Assembly: GCF_014217805.1 (NCBI RefSeq)
Contig: NZ_CP055156.1
Location: 1,990,585 to 2,054,584 of the forward strand
DNA length: 64,000 nucleotides
DNA from: Adhaeribacter swui
GTDB lineage: Bacteria; Bacteroidota; Bacteroidia; Cytophagales; Hymenobacteraceae
Reading direction: 5' to 3'
Below are positions 14,919 to 24,595 of the stretch, piece after piece. The number at the start of each line of letters is the position of its first letter. The first letter of the stretch is position 1. The notes below the pieces were generated by a model. That model was not told where the DNA came from. It ran no database searches and saw only the letters and a list, made by a program, of their open reading frames with translations. The translations under genes and the position numbers were made by a program.

Positions 14919-17369
14919 TTATTCGTTGCGTAACGCATTTACCGGATTGGCTACTGCGGCTTTGATCGCCTGGAAACTGACGGTAAGCAAAGTAACCAGC
15001 AAGGTGGCTGCCCCCGCCAAAGCAAATACTTCCCAGCCAATGGCAATGCGGTACGTAAAATTTTGCAGCCAGTGGTGCAGACCGTACCAGGCCACGGGCC
15101 AGGCCAGTAAATTGGCGAGCAAGACTAATTTTAAAAAATCGCGGGAGAGCAGCGCGGTAATGCTGTTTACCGAAGCGCCCAGCACTTTGCGAATGCCAAT
15201 TTCTTTGGTGCGGGCTTGAATCGTGTACATGGCTAAACCCAGCAAACCCAAACAGCTAATCAGCAACGATAGGCCGGTGGCCCAGTTGAGCAGTTTGGCG
15301 GTGCGTTGTTCGGTTTGGTAAAAGCTGGCCACGGCATCGTCTACGAACCGGTAATCGAAATCTTCGCCGGGGTAAATGCGCTGGTAAATCTGCTGCATGC
15401 CCGCAATAGCTTGTTGCCAATTATCCGTACCGGGCAAATTGGGTTTTAACCGCACGTGAAAAATATCACCGTTGTTGTTGCCCAACACCACCGGGGTAAT
15501 CGGGCGGTGCATGGATTCCGCGTGGAAATCCTGCACCACCCCCACAATGGGCAGTTTTTTATCGTTGAAAATAAGACTTTGCCCAATGGCAGCCTCCGGA
15601 TTTTTAAAGCCCAGGCGGCGCGCGTAGGTTTCGTTAATTAAAAATTCGGTAATGCTGTCGCTGGCCCGCACGTTGCGGCCGGCGCGTAATTTAATTTGAT
15701 ACACCTGCAGGTAATTTGGGTCGCCCCAGCGGATTTGCACCGGATCTTTTAGCTCGGGTTTAGGGGCGTACGTAATTTGCGTAAAAGCCGGGCCTTCTTC
15801 GATGGGGGCCAGAAAACCGGTGCTCGCTACTTCTACGGTAGGCAAAGCATTAATTTCGTTTAACATTTGCTGGCGATGGTTTATGCCGTTGTTGCGGGGC
15901 AGGTTAAAAGTAAGTACGCCCTCTTTGGTGAAGCCCAGTTCGGTATGCACCGCGTAGTTTAGTTGTTTGCCCACCAGCAAGGTGGCTACCACAAAAACCT
16001 GGGCAATGACAAACTGCGATACCGTTAACGTTTGCCGAATCCAAACTTGCCGGGTTTGCGCGCCGGTAACGGTGGCTTGCGCTTTTAACACTTTAACCGG
16101 TTCGTAGCCAGATAAAACCAAAGCCGGATACCAACCCGCTAAAAAGCTAACTAATAGCGTTAGCCCGGCTAAAAACAAAAACACACCCGGTTGCCACAAC
16201 GCCCCGGATTGCAGACCCGGCGGCAAGAAATCGGCGAACAATTGCAGTAAAACGGGCGCTAACCCAAACGAGAGCAAACCCGCCAGACTAGTTAACACCA
16301 AGGTTTCGGTGAGGAACTGCGTAATGAGTTGTTGCCGGGAGCTGCCCATGGTTTTACGGATACCAATTTCCTTGGCCCGTTGCGCCGAGTTAGCGGTAGT
16401 TAAATTGATAAAGTTGATGCAGGCCAGCGTTAACAAAAAAGCCGCTACGGCCAACAATCCGTACAGTATAAATTTCTGGGCTACTCTTTGGTTAAACCCT
16501 GCGTAGTCTTGATTAAAATGCACGTCGGGCAATGGTTGCAAGGCAAAACGCAGGGCGTTACCTGGTTGGCGGTTGGCATTGGGGTGGTACTTGTTTAACA
16601 GGGCATTTAACTGCTTCGCCACTGGAGCGGCCGGGTTGTTTGGGGCCAATTTCACGTACACCTGCGAATAAGCCATCCAATCGTTCCAGACGTTCATCAT
16701 AAAGTTTTCCTGCAGGTGCGTTTCGGCGATGGTTGGGAAGGAGATAAACTCCACGGCATCCAGGGTGGTATTCTGGGGTAAATCCTGTACAATTCCGGCC
16801 ACCGTAGCCGTAAAATCGCTGTTGTACCGCAGGGTTTTACCAATAATGTCCGCCAGATTTAACGTCGGGAAATACTGTTGGGCGCGGCTTTGAGTGAGCA
16901 CTACCCGGAAAGGCTGTTGCAGCGCCGTAGCCGGCGAGCCCGCCAGCCATTGGTAAGGCAGCAAACTAAAATACTGTTGATTGGTAAAGATAATACCGGC
17001 CTGTTTTTTTAAAATTTTGGCTTGTCCAGTGCTTCCTGGATGGATGGTTACCTTCGCCGTAGCATCGCCCTGAAAATGCATGATTGGCACGGTTAATTCT
17101 ACTCCGGTTACTTCCACTGGAATAGTCTGGCTTAAAGGAGCCGGCACCCCGGCGCTATGCCCTGCCTCCCCGTTAAATTTTAAATCCAGCACCACCCGGT
17201 AAACGCGGTCCTTGTCGGGAAGTTGATCGTAGCTCAGTTCGTGCTGCGTGATTAAAAAAATCAGCAGCGAGGCACTAATGCCGATGGCCAAGCCCAGCAC
17301 GTTTATCAACGAAAACACCTGGTGTCGCCGTAAATTCCGGAGCGCTATTTTAAAGTGGATGTATTGCAT
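14919..17369 (-). CDS. FtsX/MacB-type ABC transporter permease 3
   Basis: This is the longest paralogue (816 aa), starting MQYIHFKIALRNLRRHQVFSLINVLGLAIG and ending NPVNALRNE. The extra length is in the first periplasmic domain, which contains a KVTIHPGSTGQAKILKKQ insertion around residue 110. Coupling motifs are RAKEIGIRKTMGSSRQ in the first FtsX domain and RTKEIGIRKVLGA in the second. The 147-bp gap to permease 4 holds a dispersed GAACCTTGATTTAT repeat and no obvious promoter. Downstream it is coupled to permease 2. Confidence 0.93.
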   Translation of the reverse strand: MQYIHFKIALRNLRRHQVFSLINVLGLAIGISASLLIFLITQHELSYDQLPDKDRVYRVVLDLKFNGEAGHSAGVPAPLSQTIPVEVTGVELTVPIMHFQGDATAKVTIHPGSTGQAKILKKQAGIIFTNQQYFSLLPYQWLAGSPATALQQPFRVVLTQSRAQQYFPTLNLADIIGKTLRYNSDFTATVAGIVQDLPQNTTLDAVEFISFPTIAETHLQENFMMNVWNDWMAYSQVYVKLAPNNPAAPVAKQLNALLNKYHPNANRQPGNALRFALQPLPDVHFNQDYAGFNQRVAQKFILYGLLAVAAFLLTLACINFINLTTANSAQRAKEIGIRKTMGSSRQQLITQFLTETLVLTSLAGLLSFGLAPVLLQLFADFLPPGLQSGALWQPGVFLFLAGLTLLVSFLAGWYPALVLSGYEPVKVLKAQATVTGAQTRQVWIRQTLTVSQFVIAQVFVVATLLVGKQLNYAVHTELGFTKEGVLTFNLPRNNGINHRQQMLNEINALPTVEVASTGFLAPIEEGPAFTQITYAPKPELKDPVQIRWGDPNYLQVYQIKLRAGRNVRASDSITEFLINETYARRLGFKNPEAAIGQSLIFNDKKLPIVGVVQDFHAESMHRPITPVVLGNNNGDIFHVRLKPNLPGTDNWQQAIAGMQQIYQRIYPGEDFDYRFVDDAVASFYQTEQRTAKLLNWATGLSLLISCLGLLGLAMYTIQARTKEIGIRKVLGASVNSITALLSRDFLKLVLLANLLAWPVAWYGLHHWLQNFTYRIAIGWEVFALAGAATLLVTLLTVSFQAIKAAVANPVNALRNE

Positions 17370-17383
17370 ATTTTTAGTCTTTT

Positions 17384-17516
17384 GAACCTTGATTTATGGG
17401 ATTAAGGGATTGCCTGGATTGATAAAATTTAAAAAATTGAACTCCCGAAATAAATTGATTTCCTTTTAACACCTTCATCCTGATAATCCCATAATCCTAC
17501 GAATCAAGGTTCCGAC
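17384..17516. repeat. GAACCTTGATT...AATCAAGGTTC intergenic repeat
   Basis: The element begins GAACCTTGATTTATGGGATT and ends AATCCTACGAATCAAGGTTC, so its ends are inverted copies. Its right end lies directly against the stop codon of permease 4. Related copies are at 19943-20170, 20285-20325, 25590-25632 and 31335-31371; all but the 19943-20170 copy also lie directly after a permease stop codon. Confidence 0.6.
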
Positions 17517-19925
17517 TCACTCGCTGCGTAAGGCATTTACCGGATTGGCTACTGCGGCTTTGATCGCCTGGAAACTAACGGTGATTAAGGCAATGAGCAG
17601 GGCCACTACACCGGCTAGCCCAAATACCCACCAGTTAATGTCGATGCGGTAGGCAAAGTCTTGCAGCCAGCGGTGGGTGCCGTACCAGGCAATGGGGCAG
17701 GCAATAACAATAGCAATGAGTACCAGCCGGGTGAAATCGCGGGAAAGCAGCAACATGATTTGCGGCACGGAGGCGCCCATTACTTTGCGGATGCCAATTT
17801 CGCGGGTGCGCTGCTGCGCCGAGAAAGCCACTAATCCCAGCAAACCCAGGCAGGCAATAAAAATGGCTAAACCCGAGAAAAGGGTAAATACCTGGCTCAT
17901 CTTCCGCTCTTTCCCGATCATCTGGTCAAACGACTCGTCTAAAAAGTGATAGGTAAAAGGATATTCTGGCGCTAGGGTGCGCCAGGTATTTTCCAGGTCT
18001 GCTAGCGTATTGGAGACATTATCCGGGCGAATTCGTACGGTCATCCAGGTGGCGGCGGCCGGGTACACGTGCATCACGAAAGGTTCTATTTTCTGCTGCA
18101 AGGATTTAAAATGAAAATCCTTAACTACCCCGATAACTTTACCGGCTTTTACTTTGTCGGGTGCTTCCCATTCGTCCCAGAAAATTTCCTGACCCAGAGC
18201 TTGCTCGGGCGTGCCGAGGTTAAATTCTTTTACGGCCGTTTCGTTCAGGATAAAGGCTTGTTGCTCATCGGTTTTAAATTTTTTAAAAAAAGGCCGGCCC
18301 GCTACCATTTGCATTTTCATTAGCGGGATGTAGTCGTAATCCACGGTAAACATGCTAATGTGCCGGTTATTCTTGTCGCCGCGCAGCCGAATGGTTTCGC
18401 CGGCCGCTATTCCGCCCGGTTCGCCGTACGAAGTAGCCGCCGCTAGCACGTGTGGGTTGCGGAGCAGTTCAATTTTAAATTGTTCCGCGGCCTGAAGCAT
18501 GCGGGTGCCTTCCATTCGGAAAACCAAAGTTTGCTCTTTATCAAACCCTAAATCTTTGTTTTGGAGGTAATTCAGTTGGCGGTACACGATAGCGGTAGCG
18601 GCAATCAGCACCACTGATATTACAAATTGCGCCACTACCAAACCTTGCCGCAACGAAGAAAGCCGGTAGCCCCTGGTGGTAGTATTGCTTTTTAATACCG
18701 CAATAGGTCGCAAAGACGACAGGAAAAAAGCCGGATACAAGCCCGCCAGTAAACCCACCGGAATGCTTAGCAAAAGCAACCCAACTATTACCAGCAAATC
18801 TTTCGTGAAATGTAATTGCAGCACTTCGCCGGACAACTCATTGAAGAAAGGCAACACTACTCTAACCAGCGGAATAGCTAACGTAAAAGCTATGAAAGTG
18901 AGCAAAATAGATTCACCGAGGTATTGGCCAATGAGCTGGCTTTTGTGTGCCCCAATTACTTTCCGTACGCCCACTTCTTTGGCCCGTTTTAATGAACGCG
19001 CCGTAGATAAATTCATGAAATTAAAGCAGGCAATTACCAGAATAAATACCGCGATAATGGCAAAGGCGTACACGTAATTGCTGTTGCCCCGGTTGGGCTG
19101 GTCGTACTCCAGGTGCGCGGAACGCAGGTAAATAGCTGTTACTGGCTGCAGATGAAAATTAAACCCGATGTCGTCGTCTTGGAGCAAGGGTTGTACCTTA
19201 TTTTGTATATAATCAGCGAGTTTGGCTTCAAACGCGGGCGCGGAAGTGTTTTCCCGCAAGCGGACGTAAGTATAAAACTGCTGCCAGGTCCAGTCGTTTA
19301 ACCGTTCCTGGTACATGCTGCGGGCCAGCGCAAAAGAGCCGATAAAATCCGCTTTCAGGTGCGTTGGCGTGGTGGGTTTTGCCAGTACCCCGGTTACAGT
19401 AAGTTTTACTTCTTTATCCAGGGACAAAATTTTACCTACTGGGTTTTCGGAGCCGAAGTATTTTTGGGCCGCATCTGCTGAAATCAGCACCGCATCTGGC
19501 GTGTGCAAGGCCGTGCGGGCATCGCCGGAACGCAAGGGTAAATTTAAGATTTGGAGCAGGGCGGAATCGGCCAGGTAAAAGTTGTCTTCGTAAAACCGGC
19601 GGTTGTCGTGCTCGATTAAAGTGCCGGGTAAAATCAGCAGGCGGGCGGCCTGTGCTACTTCCGGGAAAGTTTTTTGTAAGGTAGGCGCCAGCATGGGCGT
19701 GGTAAAGGCCATCCATTTTTGCTGGTCTTTTTTATCTTCGCCCACTATCCGGTAAATATTGTTGGCTCCCCGGTGGTGCGTATCATAACTCAAGGAAGTG
19801 CGCACGTACAGGAATATGATTAGGCAGCACGCCATACCAATCGCCAGCCCAGCTATATTTAAAAAAGAGTAAAATTTATGCCGGAACAAGTTCCGGCAGG
19901 CGAGTGTCAGGTAGTGGGTAAGCAT
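17517..19925 (-). CDS. FtsX/MacB-type ABC transporter permease 4
   Basis: An 802-aa copy starting MLTHYLTLACRNLFRHKFYSFLNIAGLAIG and ending NPVNALRSE. Its first FtsX coupling motif is RAKEVGVRKVIGAHKSQL and the second RTREIGIRKVMGA. The first periplasmic domain (about 45-280) has the repeated YRIVGEDKKDQQKW start, and the segment VSMFTVDYDYIPLMKMQMVAGRPF-like region in the second domain is of the MacB type. A 403-bp repeat-rich gap separates it from permease 5, with no sigma-54-like element, so it is either transcribed by read-through or from an unrecognised promoter. Confidence 0.93.
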   Translation of the reverse strand: MLTHYLTLACRNLFRHKFYSFLNIAGLAIGMACCLIIFLYVRTSLSYDTHHRGANNIYRIVGEDKKDQQKWMAFTTPMLAPTLQKTFPEVAQAARLLILPGTLIEHDNRRFYEDNFYLADSALLQILNLPLRSGDARTALHTPDAVLISADAAQKYFGSENPVGKILSLDKEVKLTVTGVLAKPTTPTHLKADFIGSFALARSMYQERLNDWTWQQFYTYVRLRENTSAPAFEAKLADYIQNKVQPLLQDDDIGFNFHLQPVTAIYLRSAHLEYDQPNRGNSNYVYAFAIIAVFILVIACFNFMNLSTARSLKRAKEVGVRKVIGAHKSQLIGQYLGESILLTFIAFTLAIPLVRVVLPFFNELSGEVLQLHFTKDLLVIVGLLLLSIPVGLLAGLYPAFFLSSLRPIAVLKSNTTTRGYRLSSLRQGLVVAQFVISVVLIAATAIVYRQLNYLQNKDLGFDKEQTLVFRMEGTRMLQAAEQFKIELLRNPHVLAAATSYGEPGGIAAGETIRLRGDKNNRHISMFTVDYDYIPLMKMQMVAGRPFFKKFKTDEQQAFILNETAVKEFNLGTPEQALGQEIFWDEWEAPDKVKAGKVIGVVKDFHFKSLQQKIEPFVMHVYPAAATWMTVRIRPDNVSNTLADLENTWRTLAPEYPFTYHFLDESFDQMIGKERKMSQVFTLFSGLAIFIACLGLLGLVAFSAQQRTREIGIRKVMGASVPQIMLLLSRDFTRLVLIAIVIACPIAWYGTHRWLQDFAYRIDINWWVFGLAGVVALLIALITVSFQAIKAAVANPVNALRSE

Positions 19926-20328
19926 ACTCTTTGGGGTTTAGTCTGAACCTTGATTTATTAGATTTTGGGATTACCGGATGCATTTGTCTGAACCAAGATT
20001 TTCAAGATTAAAGGATTTTAGGATTAAACTTTTTCTGCCACGACTTGCCGCGGTTTGTGTCTGCACAGACCGCAACTACAGGAAATGATTTTCAAATCAA
20101 CCATTAGAGTGTTTTTGTGAAGCCTAAATAATCCGGATAATCCTAAAATCTCATAAATCAAGGTTCCGACATTATTCGCGGCAAAGGATCAAAAAGCCGA
20201 TTGTGCATACACAAACGGCGGCAGTCCCGATGCTCGTTCCTTCGTCGATAACTTCTGCGTAAGTTCTTCCTCATTGATTTTAAAAAATCCTGTTCATCCT
20301 TCAATCCTAATAATCAAAGGTTTAAAAA
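19926..20328. repeat. Repeat-rich gap between permeases 4 and 5
   Basis: No gene. Positions 19943-20170 form a large copy of the GAACCTTGATT/AATCAAGGTTC element: a right-hand TAAATCAAGGTTCCGAC answers the left-hand GAACCTTGATTTATTAG. It encloses an imperfect hairpin at 20050-20073 (GCGGTTTGTG / CACAGACCGC). A shorter half-copy (AATCCTAATAATCAAAGGTT) stands just before the stop of permease 5. Confidence 0.6.
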
Positions 20329-22743
20329 CTACTCACTCCGCAGCGCCTCCACGGGGTTGGCAACGGCGGCTTTGATGGCTTGGAAGCTGACCGTAATCAA
20401 GGCAATCAACAAGGCGCCCAAACCGGCTACGGCAAACATCCACCAGCCAATGGGGGTGCGGTATTCAAAATCCTGGAGCCAGCGTTGCATGGCCCACCAG
20501 GCTAGCGGCCAGGCCAGCACATTAGCCAATAAAACCAGTTTCAGGAAATCGCGGGATAGCAGCGAAACAATGTTGGGCAACGAGGCCCCTAATACCTTGC
20601 GGATACCGATTTCTTTGGTTTTTTGCATTGCTACGAACGATACCAAACCGTACAAACCCAAACAGCCAATGAAAATGGCAATGGCGGCAAAAATTTTAAA
20701 AAGTTGGGCTAGTTTGGTTTCGCCTTCGTAGAACTCAGCCAGGCGCTCATCCAGGAAACTGGCCTCGTACACGTACTCCGGAAAAGTCTCGTTCCAGATT
20801 TGCTCCACAGTCCGGAGGGTTTCTTTCATGTCCGCATTCGCGGGTTTTAGTTTTAACCCTACCTGCCGGTAGCTGCTTTTGTTTGCGAGAATGGCGGTGG
20901 GCGCAATAGGGTCGCGTAGCGATACATTGTGAAAATCTTGTACTACGCCGACTACCGGATAATTGCGGTCGTTGATGCGGATGGTCTGGCCGATGGCATC
21001 TTGGGCGTGTTTCACGCCAACTTGGCGGAGTAATTTCTCGTTTACCACTACTTCGCGCGCCGTATCGCTGGGGAAATAAGCTCGGCCCGCCACTAAGCGC
21101 AACTGGAACGTAGAAAAATAATCAACGTCGCCGGCTTTTAAGTTAACCGGAAACTGCGCGTCTTCGGTGGCCTTGCCAAACCGGAAATTGGTCATGGAAT
21201 TACTACCCGACGAAGGCGCCGCAAAATGCAAACTTACTTTTTGTACTGCCGATAAAGCCTGGAACCGGTTTTTTAACGTTTGTAATTTAAATTGGCTCAG
21301 GCTGTCCTGGGGTACGCTTACCAGCAAGATGGCTTCCTGGTTATAACCTAAATCTTTTTTGCGTACGTAGTCCATTTGCGTAATGGCAATCAAGGTGGCA
21401 ATTACGAGTACCTGCGAAATAGAAAACTGCATTACCACCAAAGCTTTGCGCAACGAAATGCCACCCACGGTTTGCAGCGTCATTTTGCTTTTTAAAGCCT
21501 GCACCGGCTGAAACCCCGATAAAATTAAGGCCGGATAAAAGCCCGAAAGCACTGTAACCACCAAGATCAAAAAGAGCAGGAAACCGACCATTTCTAAAGA
21601 TAAAGGCAGCTGAAAATCGTCGGGCAGGTTCGAAATTGACCGCACGAAAGGCAGCACGGCTAGTACCAACAACACAGCTACGGATACCGCCAGTAGCACA
21701 ATAAAGAAAGTTTCGCCGAGAAACTGCACTATTAAATGTCCCCGGTTACTGCCCAGCACTTTGCGGATGCCGGTTTCTTTAGCCCGGCCAATAGCCTGCG
21801 CCGTAGCCAGGTTCACAAAGTTAATGCAGGCAATGATTAGAATAAAAGCGCCAATTAACACCAGCGATAAAACCGTAGTTTTGCTGATGCTGCGGTACGT
21901 CATGGAAGGGTAGCGCGTATTAAAATGCAGATCCGATAAAGCTTGCAGTTTGTAGGTGTGGTTCCGGTCGTCGGAATTGTGTTTTTTTAAAAAAGACGCT
22001 AATGACCGGTCAAACTGCGTGGGCGATGCCTTGGGCGGAAGTACCAGGTAGCATTGCGTGCTGCTCCAGACACTGCCCCAATTGGTAAATTCATTGGCAT
22101 CTATAAACTTGCGCAGGGTAGGGAACGAAACGGCTATTTGTATTGGAAAATCGGTATTATCCGGCAGATCTTTTAAAATGCCGTTTACTTGCAGCAATTG
22201 CTTGTTATCGAGCTTAATAAACTTGCCCAAAGCTTTTTGCCAGGAGCCAAAATACTTTTCGGCAATAGAGCGGGTGAGGGCAACGGTATTGGGTTCTACT
22301 AAAACTTTCTTGGGATCTCCGGCTAGCCACGGGTAATCAAAAATTTGAAAAAACTCGGGTTCTGTAAATAAAAGGCTGTTTTCTTCTCTAAACTTTTTGG
22401 TAATAGCACCTTGCTCATCCAGAACCGTGATTTGCGAATTATAGGCTTGAAATGTAGTAGTTACTTTTTCTAGTTGCGGGAAGTCGGTTTTTAAGGCCGG
22501 CACAAACGGAAACGGTACGCCCACCTGGTAATCTTTACCGGCTTCGTGGGTAAAATCGTTTACTACCCGGTACGTCCGGTCGCGCTTCTGGTGGAACGTA
22601 TCAAAACTCAGCTCAAAACGCACGATTAAAAAGATCAGCAAAGCCACCGCTACGCCCACCGACAAGCCGGCAATGTTCAGCAGCGAAAAAGCTTTGTGCC
22701 GCAATAAATTTCGGAAAGCAATTTTAAAGTAGTTGAGTAACAT
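20329..22743 (-). CDS. FtsX/MacB-type ABC transporter permease 5
   Basis: An 804-aa copy starting MLLNYFKIAFRNLLRHKAFSLLNIAGLSVG, most like permease 8 at its N-terminus (NLLRHKAFS), and ending NPVEALRSE. The first FtsX domain has RAKETGIRKVLGSNRG, with a Thr where the family usually has Ile or Val; the second has KTKEIGIRKVLGA. It is the first gene after the AT-rich island and carries its own sigma-54-like control region at 22790-22897, so it probably begins the transcription unit leading to permeases 4, 3 and 2. Confidence 0.93.
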   Translation of the reverse strand: MLLNYFKIAFRNLLRHKAFSLLNIAGLSVGVAVALLIFLIVRFELSFDTFHQKRDRTYRVVNDFTHEAGKDYQVGVPFPFVPALKTDFPQLEKVTTTFQAYNSQITVLDEQGAITKKFREENSLLFTEPEFFQIFDYPWLAGDPKKVLVEPNTVALTRSIAEKYFGSWQKALGKFIKLDNKQLLQVNGILKDLPDNTDFPIQIAVSFPTLRKFIDANEFTNWGSVWSSTQCYLVLPPKASPTQFDRSLASFLKKHNSDDRNHTYKLQALSDLHFNTRYPSMTYRSISKTTVLSLVLIGAFILIIACINFVNLATAQAIGRAKETGIRKVLGSNRGHLIVQFLGETFFIVLLAVSVAVLLVLAVLPFVRSISNLPDDFQLPLSLEMVGFLLFLILVVTVLSGFYPALILSGFQPVQALKSKMTLQTVGGISLRKALVVMQFSISQVLVIATLIAITQMDYVRKKDLGYNQEAILLVSVPQDSLSQFKLQTLKNRFQALSAVQKVSLHFAAPSSGSNSMTNFRFGKATEDAQFPVNLKAGDVDYFSTFQLRLVAGRAYFPSDTAREVVVNEKLLRQVGVKHAQDAIGQTIRINDRNYPVVGVVQDFHNVSLRDPIAPTAILANKSSYRQVGLKLKPANADMKETLRTVEQIWNETFPEYVYEASFLDERLAEFYEGETKLAQLFKIFAAIAIFIGCLGLYGLVSFVAMQKTKEIGIRKVLGASLPNIVSLLSRDFLKLVLLANVLAWPLAWWAMQRWLQDFEYRTPIGWWMFAVAGLGALLIALITVSFQAIKAAVANPVEALRSE

Positions 22744-22789
22744 AGCCGAAGCGATTTAATAGACCGGTACAAAATACCGCGTAATAAAA

Positions 22790-22897
22790 ATGCCACGATT
22801 ATAAAACACTGAAATTTAGATTGTTATATAGGTGTAAACTGTTCTTAAATTTAAAAATGTCCGGTTTTGATACAATATATTGTTCGATTCTGAAACA
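22790..22897 (-). promoter_or_regulatory. Sigma-54-like promoter with tandem 17-bp enhancer elements (permease 5)
   Basis: On the minus strand TGGCAT (22795 to 22790) is followed after five bases by TTAC, close to the -24/-12 form TGGCAC-N5-TTGC. Upstream by 63 bp are TGTCCGGTTTTGATACA (22858-22874), 6 bp, and TGTTCGATTCTGAAACA (22881-22897). Each has TGT and ACA ends and looks like a binding site for a dimeric activator. Confidence 0.6.
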
Positions 22898-23127
22898 GGC
22901 GGGGAGTGGGCTTTAAAGGAGGTTTCTTTTTAGCGTAAAAGGTAAGCAGTGATTAGTGTTCTTGCTATTGCTTTAGCAGGTATTGCGTTTTTGTAATTGA
23001 CTACAACGTAAGTTTTTATGGTGATTTTATGGTAAGTTCTATTCCTGGTAAGTTGGTCTAATAATCTATCTATTTTCTAACTTTAGACAACTTAGGTAAA
23101 TATCTTAAAAGTTATCAATATTTTATT

Positions 23128-24105
23128 ATGGAGAATATTCATTATGTAAGAGAACTCGAAGAGGGTAGGCAAAAAATTTATTGTAGTAAAAGAATGTGTC
23201 TAATTCCAGATTGTACAAAATATGCAATTAAGAATAGTCATGTGTTACAGAGGAAGAGAATTTTAGAAAAAATTGTTGATGCAACGAACAAATTTTACGT
23301 TCTAGAAAAAACTAGCCTTTTTAATAAAGAACACAGAGGATTGCTCATTATTAAAAAAATGGGTATAAAAGAAGCATGCATTTTTCCTGGATTTTGCCAA
23401 AGCTGTGACAGAGATTTTTTCTCTGAAATAGAAAATAATAAACTCATATTTCAAAGTAGAAGGCTTAAATCATTATTTGCTTATAGAACTTTATGTTTAG
23501 AATTAAGAAGAAAAGAGATTTACTTAGAGCTCGTTCAATTAATAAAAGCAACTAGGAAAAAGCATTTCCCTTTAGTAACAAATTATTTTGACTTAGGACC
23601 AGCAGAGCTCGCAATTTCTGATTTGAAGTTTTTTAAAGCTGAATTAGAGTCTGAGTTATTCGAAGACAAGAAAAGGTTCAACCATTTTTACTTAAAACTA
23701 CCTGAAAGACAATTATGCTTTTCAACAGTAGTTTCTATTTTCGACCAAAATAATCCTCTTACTTTTGAGTACGACAAATATGGTTACACGAGAACAAAGC
23801 CCATAGTCATAAGTGTGTTAAATTATTTTCCTTATGAAAATAATTCGTACTTGTTAGCCTCTTTTCACACAAAATACCCATGTAAATGGACTACTAACCT
23901 ATTAAGTAAAATTAAGGCTAATGAAACTTACGCTGATAAAGAAATTAGTGATATTGTGACGTATAGGAGCGATTTTTGGGCAATATCCCCTGATATTTTC
24001 GAGTCTTGGAGTGAAGAAAAGATTAAGGAGTTTAAAGAAGAAACAGACTTAAATGCTGACAATTATTCATTTGAAATCAAAAGTAAGTTTAGTATATGGG
24101 AATAA
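23128..24105 (+). CDS. Unknown protein with HNH-like Cys/His motifs
   Basis: A 325-residue protein in distinctly AT-rich DNA with codon use unlike its neighbours, suggesting recent acquisition. The N-terminal 100 residues carry Cys24-x4-Cys29, an NSHVLQ segment with His38, and an FPGFCQSCDRDFF segment with Cys90-x2-Cys93-Asp94. This arrangement (two cysteines, Ser-His, then PGFCxxCD) resembles a zinc-binding HNH-like fold in poorly described proteins often found near defence genes. The C-terminal 200 residues are helical then mixed, with no motif I recognise. There is no signal peptide or membrane helix. A nuclease role is a guess; the island context with a toxin-antitoxin pair supports a defence or selfish role. 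Confidence 0.6.
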   Translation: MENIHYVRELEEGRQKIYCSKRMCLIPDCTKYAIKNSHVLQRKRILEKIVDATNKFYVLEKTSLFNKEHRGLLIIKKMGIKEACIFPGFCQSCDRDFFSEIENNKLIFQSRRLKSLFAYRTLCLELRRKEIYLELVQLIKATRKKHFPLVTNYFDLGPAELAISDLKFFKAELESELFEDKKRFNHFYLKLPERQLCFSTVVSIFDQNNPLTFEYDKYGYTRTKPIVISVLNYFPYENNSYLLASFHTKYPCKWTTNLLSKIKANETYADKEISDIVTYRSDFWAISPDIFESWSEEKIKEFKEETDLNADNYSFEIKSKFSIWE

Positions 24106-24289
24106 AAAATACTGAGAGCACGGTTTGTCGCGACATGAAAGTGGTATGCAAGCTATTGGTTAATTAGACTTTATTAACATAAATTCAGTCCGAAGATTAA
24201 TTACTCCGCAGTTTCGCACTTCGTTAAATTACGAATTGTTAGTACTAAGCACAGAATAAAAAAGATTAACGAAAATCGTAAACTTAGTT

Positions 24290-24595
24290 ATGATACAAAC
24301 AATTAGTGACTATAAGGAGCAAATAAAAAGCCTTTGTGAGCAGCACCGCGTTAGAAGCCTTTTTGCATTTGGCTCTGTCACCAACGACAGGTTTAAAGCC
24401 GATAGTGATATTGACTTAGTGGTAGATATTGATGCACCTGATCCTTTAGAATATACGGATCATTACTTTGAACTAAAATTTGAGTTAGAACAAATCCTGC
24501 AACGAGAAGTTGATTTACTAGAACAAAAAGCTATTAGAAACCCTTTCCTCAAACAAGAAATTGATCGAACCAAAGTACTTGTTTATGGAAAGTGA
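24290..24595 (+). CDS. mntA: MntA-type nucleotidyltransferase antitoxin
   Basis: A 101-residue minimal nucleotidyltransferase. The signature GSx10DxD is complete: Gly28-Ser29 and Asp40-Ile-Asp42 (GSVTNDRFKADSDIDLVV), with the third acidic strand at REVDLLE (about 72-78). In characterised pairs MntA adds AMP groups to a tyrosine of the HepT toxin and so neutralises it. The gene overlaps the HepT gene by 11 nt, the usual antitoxin-first order. It lies in the same AT-rich island as the Cys/His-motif gene. Confidence 0.9.
   Translation: MIQTISDYKEQIKSLCEQHRVRSLFAFGSVTNDRFKADSDIDLVVDIDAPDPLEYTDHYFELKFELEQILQREVDLLEQKAIRNPFLKQEIDRTKVLVYGK

Noticed and set aside
19926-20328. TGGCAG string near 20034 as a further sigma-54 promoter
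   Set aside because: It has no -12-like partner and no TGT-N11-ACA pair upstream.
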